Assembly (NCBI RefSeq): GCF_000327485.1
Contig: NC_019943.1
Location: forward strand, 1,922,001-1,986,000
From: Methanoregula formicica SMSP
Lineage (GTDB): Archaea; Halobacteriota; Methanomicrobia; Methanomicrobiales; Methanospirillaceae
Reading direction: 5' to 3'
Length of the DNA stretch: 64,000 nucleotides
Of the stretch, positions 58,962 through 64,000 are shown piece by piece (the stretch's first letter is position 1; the number at the start of each line of letters is the position of its first letter). The notes under the pieces are model-generated. The model did not search any database and had not been told where the DNA came from. It saw nothing but the letters and a program-made list of their open reading frames with translations. The translations under genes were made by a program, and so were the position numbers.

Positions 58962-60040
58962 CAGCGCATATATTGTCGGACGGTGGTAATATGTTTATCC
59001 AGCAGGGAAAGCGCCGCTTCCCGATCCGGGCCCCAGCCATGTACGCTGACAACTGCCTGCTCTTCTTCGAAAAAGGTACCGGGCCAGGGTATGTCGGAGA
59101 CAAATTCCTTCAGGAGGGAAAGGTCCGCACGGACAGTCATATTCCGGTCTGCAAACAGGATCTTCCGGACGGCCACCCGCCGTGCCTGTGACCGGACTCG
59201 AGGGAGGATGCCCCGGCAGGCGTCCATGTGGAGGTTGAAGAGGCTGCATCCACAGGCCATCTCCACGGTGTCGACGGTTCCCTGGAACCGGGGATTCACT
59301 TCAATCGCCACCGGCCCGTTATCACCGATAACGAAATCAACCCCAATCGTCCCGACACCGCCGCTTGCCGCTGCAATGCGCTCCGCAAGTGCGGCCATCT
59401 CTCCCGCACGCGGGTGGTTGCAGGGTGTGACAGACCCGGAGAACCCGAACATGGACTCTCCGTCTCCGCCCCGGAGGATCTGTTCGTTGGTGGTCACGGC
59501 CATTGCGGCGGAACCGGTGGCAACGCAGCAGACGCTTGCAGCATCCCCCTTCACGATCTCCTGCCGGATGTGCGGGACATCTTCGTACAGCTCCCGCCAC
59601 GCGGCCATCTCTGTGTCATTGCGGATGACAGCATTCCTCCAGCCGCCGGCACCGGACCGGGGCTTGACCATGGCCGGGTATTCACCATCGGGCAGGATCC
59701 GGGGTACCGGAACGTTAAGCGACTCGAAAAAGTGCTGTATATCGAGCTTGTCCATCAGGCGCCGGATAACCGTATGCGGCGTCCCCATCAGCGGTACGGG
59801 AACAGGCAGGGTCTCCGCACCGGACGTGGGAACAAAAAAGTCAAAGGAATTCCGCTGGCAGATCCGGTCGATCGCATCCGGGAGATCGGCAAGGTCCTCG
59901 AACTTCTCCCGGTCTTTCGTGTACAAGGTGAGGTCCTGGTCGCAGAAATGGTCGACAGTACAGACCTCATACCCTGCACGGGACGCGGACTGGGCGACGT
60001 GGCGCGTTGCGAACCCGGCAATAAGCACCCGCCCTTTCAC
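58961..60040 (-). CDS. ATP-grasp ligase (COG2232-like)
   Basis: 359 aa. N-terminal Rossmann-like part ([28 protein letters not shown]), then the ATP-grasp fold: [21 protein letters not shown] (ATP-binding lysine and Gly loop), [16 protein letters not shown] and the metal site [20 protein letters not shown] followed by NPRFQGT. Such enzymes join a carboxylate to an amine through an acylphosphate. Substrate unknown; cofactor biosynthesis in methanogens is one possibility. It overlaps trm56 by 4 bp and tfe by 1 bp. Confidence 0.88.
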   Translation of the reverse strand: MKGRVLIAGFATRHVAQSASRAGYEVCTVDHFCDQDLTLYTKDREKFEDLADLPDAIDRICQRNSFDFFVPTSGAETLPVPVPLMGTPHTVIRRLMDKLDIQHFFESLNVPVPRILPDGEYPAMVKPRSGAGGWRNAVIRNDTEMAAWRELYEDVPHIRQEIVKGDAASVCCVATGSAAMAVTTNEQILRGGDGESMFGFSGSVTPCNHPRAGEMAALAERIAAASGGVGTIGVDFVIGDNGPVAIEVNPRFQGTVDTVEMACGCSLFNLHMDACRGILPRVRSQARRVAVRKILFADRNMTVRADLSLLKEFVSDIPWPGTFFEEEQAVVSVHGWGPDREAALSLLDKHITTVRQYMR

Positions 60041-60567
60041 AACTCCTCCGTTTGCTTGCCGGCTTTTGAGGGGATGATACGTATCTGTGCCCCAGGGAAC
60101 TCGTTTCGCAGTTCCGTTCCGGCAAAGAGATGATCGAGGAAGAGGGCAAGGCTCGATATCTCCGAATGGGGCTGGCCGGTCACTGCCACATTGTAATCGG
60201 CAAGGCCGTAGATCTCACCCGGCACCTTCTCGGCCCCGACGATCACGAGGATCTTCCTTTTCGGCCGGATCTCTCCGATGACATCCGGCAGGTTCAGGCC
60301 GTACATCGTGAGGTGGACGACAATCCCCCCTTCAGCCTTCCACTCCCTGATGCACGAGCGCCACTTCACGTTGTCCTCGCAGAAGTACTCCCCGCCCCAG
60401 CGTTCGGTCACGTCCGCGATGCTTTGCACAACGCCCTTGTCGGATGCTGCAAGATACATGCCCCGGGCCCCCAGCGCCCGGCCGGTGAGGCCGACATGGG
60501 TGGTGACCCTCTGGTCGCGTTCGGGACGGTGGCCGATCCTGAGGATGACGACATCTTTTTCCGGCAT
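60037..60567 (-). CDS. trm56: tRNA (cytidine-56 2'-O)-methyltransferase
   Basis: 176 aa. [27 protein letters not shown] is the archaeal Trm56 signature; the SPOUT knot is in [32 protein letters not shown]. It methylates the ribose of C56 in the T-loop of archaeal tRNAs. It lies one base after the wHTH gene and overlaps the ATP-grasp gene. Confidence 0.94.
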   Translation of the reverse strand: MPEKDVVILRIGHRPERDQRVTTHVGLTGRALGARGMYLAASDKGVVQSIADVTERWGGEYFCEDNVKWRSCIREWKAEGGIVVHLTMYGLNLPDVIGEIRPKRKILVIVGAEKVPGEIYGLADYNVAVTGQPHSEISSLALFLDHLFAGTELRNEFPGAQIRIIPSKAGKQTEEL

Positions 60568-60568
60568 G

Positions 60569-60841
60569 TTACATTCTCCTTTCCTTTATAATGCCATTCT
60601 CGATGACAAACGGGAGATCTTCTTCATACTTGAACTGGTTCTTGACAAGGGCTTCGCCAAACGTGAGCATCCTGACCTCCGGCCCGGCCCGTTCAATCAG
60701 GCAGTAGCGCTCGAGACGGACAAGGCAGTCCTCCGTTACCGAAAGTTCAAGCCCGCACCGGGCGGTCAGATCAGCGACGGTGATCGGTTCCGATGGCGGA
60801 ATCTGGTGGTAGACCAGCCAATCGGCGTCCTCTTGTTTCAC
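60569..60841 (-). CDS. Small winged-helix protein
   Basis: 90 aa. [33 protein letters not shown] is a helix-turn-helix, with a short wing and an acidic C-terminus ([14 protein letters not shown]). It probably regulates DNA or is a small adaptor. It is the first gene of the trm56-ATP-grasp-tfe-HD operon (one-base gap to trm56). Confidence 0.8.
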   Translation of the reverse strand: MKQEDADWLVYHQIPPSEPITVADLTARCGLELSVTEDCLVRLERYCLIERAGPEVRMLTFGEALVKNQFKYEEDLPFVIENGIIKERRM

Positions 60842-60937
60842 CTGTATTCATCACCCCATATCGGAATAAGGATTACGGCCAGGTGACGGGTTTTCTGCGC
60901 CGGCGTTTTTTTCAATTCCTCACACCAATAGAGCTGC

Positions 60938-61354
60938 ATGGAACCCGCAGGTACCTGCCGCCCGTATGAGGAGCTTGTCGATATTGTCGATGCAATCCTT
61001 GACGAGTGTGACGATGACGTGCCCTGCATTGCAGAAAAACTGGACGCGGTTGATGAAGCGAGCCGCAATGAGCTGCTCGTCTCCGATCTGCTCAATGCAT
61101 ACCAGGCTTTTTACTGGTTTTTCCACACCGAACCGGATATCCTTACAAAGGAACGGATGGACCTGGAACCAGCCTCATCGCTGAAAACCGGCCTGTTGAT
61201 CGAGGAGACCGACCTGCTGGAGATGTACTTTGTCGTTCATGAATCCGTGCCGGTGATTATTATCCATGACGGAGATAAGGCGGTTGCCACGTTCACCGGG
61301 AAGACGGCGTACGAACAGGGGCGGGACGTGATGCTGCGGCCAGAGTATCAATAA
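60938..61354 (+). CDS. Hypothetical methanogen protein (138 aa)
   Basis: Acidic, mixed alpha/beta: PYEELVDIVDAILDECDDDVPCIAEKLDAVDE, a helical middle (LLNAYQAFYWFFHTEPDILT) and a beta C-terminus (LEMYFVVHESVPVIIIHDGD, KAVATFTGKTAYEQGR). No family is recognised. Divergent from the trm56 operon and convergent with the homocysteine operon. Confidence 0.7.
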   Translation: MEPAGTCRPYEELVDIVDAILDECDDDVPCIAEKLDAVDEASRNELLVSDLLNAYQAFYWFFHTEPDILTKERMDLEPASSLKTGLLIEETDLLEMYFVVHESVPVIIIHDGDKAVATFTGKTAYEQGRDVMLRPEYQ

Positions 61355-61376
61355 GGGTTTCCTGTCCGCTTCTTTC

Positions 61377-62087
61377 CTACCGGTCCCCCGCACTGATCAG
61401 CTGTTCGTCCACCACGGCCCGCACAACGGGGGGCACCTTCCCCCACGTTACGGTTTTCTCCCCCATGATGGCAAAGACCCCGCTGACCTCTGCCGGCTCA
61501 ACACGGTTGAGCACGGATGTGTCATCCGGCCGGATCTGGTTGCAGACCGATGTTGCCCATGCATCCGCCAGTGCAACATCATGCGAGAAAATTGTCACTG
61601 CATCAGCCATCCCAAACGAGATCGACGGGCCCACCGTTGCAGAAGATGTACAAATCCCGAGGATCGTTTCCTGAGGGGGGACAACAAATGCAATCCGGTT
61701 CGACAGCGCAGCTCCACCCGCATGGACGCCAACGCGGACCGGCCGGTCGGCCAGCAAAGCAATATCACCGCCATTGTCGATCACGCCAAAGGAGGCTCCG
61801 GCTTCCTGCATTGCCTCAACTCCGGCCCACGCAATCGCGCCGGCGACCGCTGCCATCGGGCCGACACCGGCTTTTCGGGCGGCCTCTGCCATCCGCACGA
61901 TAATCAGGTCTTCGCAGTCAGGAGTATAAGGATCGAATGTTGCTGTAAAAAAAGGATCGCGGGCAATGTATGCCTCAAGATCCTGCCTGGCCGCAAGGAT
62001 CCCGGCCTTCGCCGCTTCTGCATGAGCCGGATCATCCGCGAGGATTGTTGCGAACGTCTGCCGGAACCGGAACGGGACCCGGATCAT
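61377..62087 (-). CDS. UPF0280 (COG2122) protein of homocysteine synthesis cluster
   Basis: 236 aa. APbE-like fold: PMAAVAGAIAWAGVEAMQEAG, FGVIDNGGDIALLADRPVRV, ILGICTSSATVGPSISFGMA DAVTIFSHDV. This matches the UPF0280 family. In Methanosarcina the homologue is grouped with COG1900 and NIL-ferredoxin genes needed for homocysteine formation from aspartate semialdehyde and sulfide. The start overlaps the ferredoxin stop by 4 bp (ATGA). Confidence 0.9.
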   Translation of the reverse strand: MIRVPFRFRQTFATILADDPAHAEAAKAGILAARQDLEAYIARDPFFTATFDPYTPDCEDLIIVRMAEAARKAGVGPMAAVAGAIAWAGVEAMQEAGASFGVIDNGGDIALLADRPVRVGVHAGGAALSNRIAFVVPPQETILGICTSSATVGPSISFGMADAVTIFSHDVALADAWATSVCNQIRPDDTSVLNRVEPAEVSGVFAIMGEKTVTWGKVPPVVRAVVDEQLISAGDR

Positions 62088-62479
62088 AGCGGAAGGGTCA
62101 GCGCCCGGTGCGGGCAGGCGTCAATGCATTTGCCGCAGAGAATGCATTTCTCGTCAGCGTACTGCAGCTTCCATTCCGCATCGAAACTGAAGACCTCGCG
62201 GGGGCAGATGCTGATGCACGCTCCGCAGTCCACGCACTCGCTCTCGTTATAGATGATACCGTGCTCGAGGATATGCACCTTCGCCCCGAGCCCCGACATC
62301 GAATCACGGACAAGCTGGCACTGGTCATCCGGAACGTCGATGAGCGCTTCGCCTTCGGACGAGTCGATGTTCGCCCGCTCCACGTTGATTAAGACACCGG
62401 TGTCCCTGACCACCTGGGCGATGATGGGCTTCCTGCCCTTTCCGCGGGAAAATGTTACCAGCAGCTTCATTTCAGCCAC
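62084..62479 (-). CDS. NIL-domain / 2x[4Fe-4S] ferredoxin protein
   Basis: 131 aa. An N-terminal NIL domain (KLLVTFSRGKGRKPIIAQVV, INVERANIDSSEGEALIDVP) precedes two 4Fe-4S motifs: SECVDCGACISICPREVF and EKCILCGKCIDACPHRALTL. It supplies electrons to the COG1900 partner in homocysteine synthesis (established for Methanosarcina homologues). It overlaps the upstream DUF39 gene by 13 bp. Confidence 0.92.
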   Translation of the reverse strand: MAEMKLLVTFSRGKGRKPIIAQVVRDTGVLINVERANIDSSEGEALIDVPDDQCQLVRDSMSGLGAKVHILEHGIIYNESECVDCGACISICPREVFSFDAEWKLQYADEKCILCGKCIDACPHRALTLPL

Positions 62480-63975
62480 CTCCCGCCCAGCAGCTTCCCA
62501 AGGTTCATGGCAGTGAGGAGCGCGATGACGCGGCGATCCCGGTCAATGACCGGCAGGGCGCTGATATTGTTCTGCTCCAGTTTCTGGATGGCGATGTCTA
62601 CCGACTCTTCCGGGGCGGTCGTAATCACTTTTGTCTTCATGATGTCCCGGACAAGATGCGCTTTGCCGGGGTTTGCCACTGCCTTGGAGACATCGAAGGT
62701 TGTGATGATCCCGACAAGGATCCCCTGACCGTTGACTACCGGCAGGTGGTTGGTCTCTCCCTTGAGAAGTTTCTTTGCCGCGGTCTGGATCGCCTCATCC
62801 TCGCCAATCGTGATGACAGAGCGATCCATGATGTCAAGCACGCGAGGGCCTTTCTTCGACTGGTGCATGGGCTTGTTCTGCTTTTTCGGATCAATGGCAC
62901 GGGTCGGCAGGGTCAGTTGCATCGTTCCGGACTCGACCCACTTTTTCAGTTCAAGTGCCACCCCCCGTGCCCTGCGGAAACTCGAAAGAGAGGAAGTGCG
63001 GATCTCCTCACCGTTGATCTCCACCGAGCCGGAGCGGAGCTCTGCGTATGTTGCCTTGCGGACAGTCGGGCGAGACCGGCTCGGGACTCCATAATCTTGG
63101 ATATCGACCGAGATGTCCTCGTCGCGGACGGCAGTTGCCCGGACAACATCGAGATCGAGCACCGGGAGCGGGATGCCAAGACCCACGTAGAGGGTCACGC
63201 CGTACCCGGTCATCGTCGCTGCCCGGAGATATTCCTGCGACATCTGCTTCATATCTCCGGTCACCATCAGAGTCCCGAACCCCCCCGTTGGGGAGTGCTG
63301 GGTACCTTCCCCGATAACCATGCCCGGCGCACCGCAGAGGAAGATCGGAACGCCGCTGCCGATCAGCCGGAGATTCGGGTCGTTTGAGAGCGGGTTTAAA
63401 ACACCGGCACCCGAGTACGTGACATTGCCGGAGCCCGGGAGGAGCGTTCCCATGTAGGTATGGAGGACGCGGTCAGTGGTGTTGGTAGCCGCGTTGTAGC
63501 GCTGGTACGCGTTCCGCGGATTGCACATGATGGCCTGGTTCAGGTTCTCGAGCAGCAGCTCGGTCGTGATCGTCCGCCGCGGGTAACAGTCCGTGCCGTG
63601 CGAGCTTGCACGAAGCTCCACGGTTTTTCCGGCAACCAGATCCTCTATGACATGCGCCCCGCCGTACTCGGCCTGGAGGGTGTCGGACTGCTGCGTTGCG
63701 CCAATGTAGGTGTCCACGGCCGCAAGCCCGCCGTACGCTTCGACATTGTTCAGCCAGATCCGCTCCATCCGGATGGGCGGTTCGGCATGGCCGAAGTTGA
63801 GGAACGCGCCGGATGAGCACATGGCCCCAAAGGTCCCCGTTGTGACAACGTCAACCTCTCTCAGTGCCCCTTCCTCCCCGAGTTCGGCGACAATGCCGGG
63901 CATCTCCTCAGCGGTGACGACCCGGGCACTGCCCTCGCGGATGCGTTCATTGATCTGGCCGATAGTCTTGTACAT
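62467..63975 (-). CDS. Homocysteine synthesis protein (COG1900/DUF39 + two CBS domains)
   Basis: 502 aa. DUF39 domain (residues 1-~360): REVDVVTTGTFGAMCSSGAF, NNVEAYGGLAAVDTYIGATQ, GTDCYPRRTITTELLLENLNQ, PGMVIGEGTQHSPTGGFGTL. CBS pair at the C-terminus: VLDIMDRSVITIGEDEAIQT and RDIMKTKVITTAPEESVDIA. The conserved Cys in GAMCSSG and GTDCYP are likely sulfur-carrying residues. With the NIL-ferredoxin and UPF0280 genes it converts aspartate semialdehyde and sulfide to homocysteine. The CBS domains may sense nucleotides or SAM. First gene of the operon; ATG at 63975, near the window end. Confidence 0.93.
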   Translation of the reverse strand: MYKTIGQINERIREGSARVVTAEEMPGIVAELGEEGALREVDVVTTGTFGAMCSSGAFLNFGHAEPPIRMERIWLNNVEAYGGLAAVDTYIGATQQSDTLQAEYGGAHVIEDLVAGKTVELRASSHGTDCYPRRTITTELLLENLNQAIMCNPRNAYQRYNAATNTTDRVLHTYMGTLLPGSGNVTYSGAGVLNPLSNDPNLRLIGSGVPIFLCGAPGMVIGEGTQHSPTGGFGTLMVTGDMKQMSQEYLRAATMTGYGVTLYVGLGIPLPVLDLDVVRATAVRDEDISVDIQDYGVPSRSRPTVRKATYAELRSGSVEINGEEIRTSSLSSFRRARGVALELKKWVESGTMQLTLPTRAIDPKKQNKPMHQSKKGPRVLDIMDRSVITIGEDEAIQTAAKKLLKGETNHLPVVNGQGILVGIITTFDVSKAVANPGKAHLVRDIMKTKVITTAPEESVDIAIQKLEQNNISALPVIDRDRRVIALLTAMNLGKLLGGRWLK

Positions 63976-64000
63976 GCTTCAAAATATGTTTTAATGCATA

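Overview
The window looks like chromosomal DNA of a hydrogenotrophic methanogen of the order Methanomicrobiales, probably close to Methanoregula (inference from gene content and moderate GC). Diagnostic genes are formylmethanofuran:H4MPT formyltransferase, SepCysS (tRNA-dependent cysteine synthesis), archaeal TFE and aIF1A, aTrm56, a DUF2150 protein, and the DUF39/NIL-ferredoxin/UPF0280 homocysteine cluster.

Layout. 0-17 kb is mostly core: the 3' part of a serpin gene, a STAS protein, a 5-formyl-THF cyclo-ligase-like gene with ftr, a sensor kinase, a SpoIIE phosphatase, surface lipoproteins, TerB, aIF1A, a MarR-MATE operon and SepCysS. 17.6-19.6 kb is a toxin-antitoxin cluster (orphan HicB-like, HicBA, MNT/HEPN, and a second MNT with a truncated HEPN remnant). 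19.6-24 kb is repeat-rich: two ~0.7-kb imperfect direct repeats flank a secreted trypsin-like protease and a membrane ArsR regulator. 24-28.7 kb holds secreted and membrane proteins, including a zinc phospholipase C-like protein and two membrane paralogues. 28.8-38 kb is again mostly core: polyphosphate:AMP phosphotransferase, a radical SAM protein, ThiI, DUF2150 and a GT-C-like membrane protein. 38-42 kb holds accessory genes.

42119-56982 is the main discovery: a complete casposon of 14,864 bp. It has 81-bp perfect terminal inverted repeats and a 14-bp target-site duplication, and it sits at the 3' end of a tRNA-Leu(GAG) gene. It encodes a Cas1 integrase with intact catalytic residues, a family B DNA polymerase, an HNH nuclease, a winged-helix protein, an RHH regulator and two paralogous DNA-binding-type proteins. 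Its AT-rich cargo consists of a GmrSD-type (DUF262/HNH) restriction protein, a large HEPN-domain protein, a HEAT-repeat/coiled-coil protein and a zinc-ribbon protein. No CRISPR array or cas2 is seen. The arrangement suggests a self-synthesising transposon that also carries anti-phage genes. Just beyond it is a truncated 5' half of the same tRNA-Leu, and the only good promoter lies upstream of that fragment.

57.4-64 kb is core again: an ACT-domain regulator, the trm56/ATP-grasp/tfe/HD operon, and the homocysteine operon.

A second theme is a family of intergenic hairpin elements at about 0.9, 9.1, 20.6, 23.4 and 32.6 kb. They are built from short perfect stems closed mostly by ATCA tetraloops or GAA triloops.
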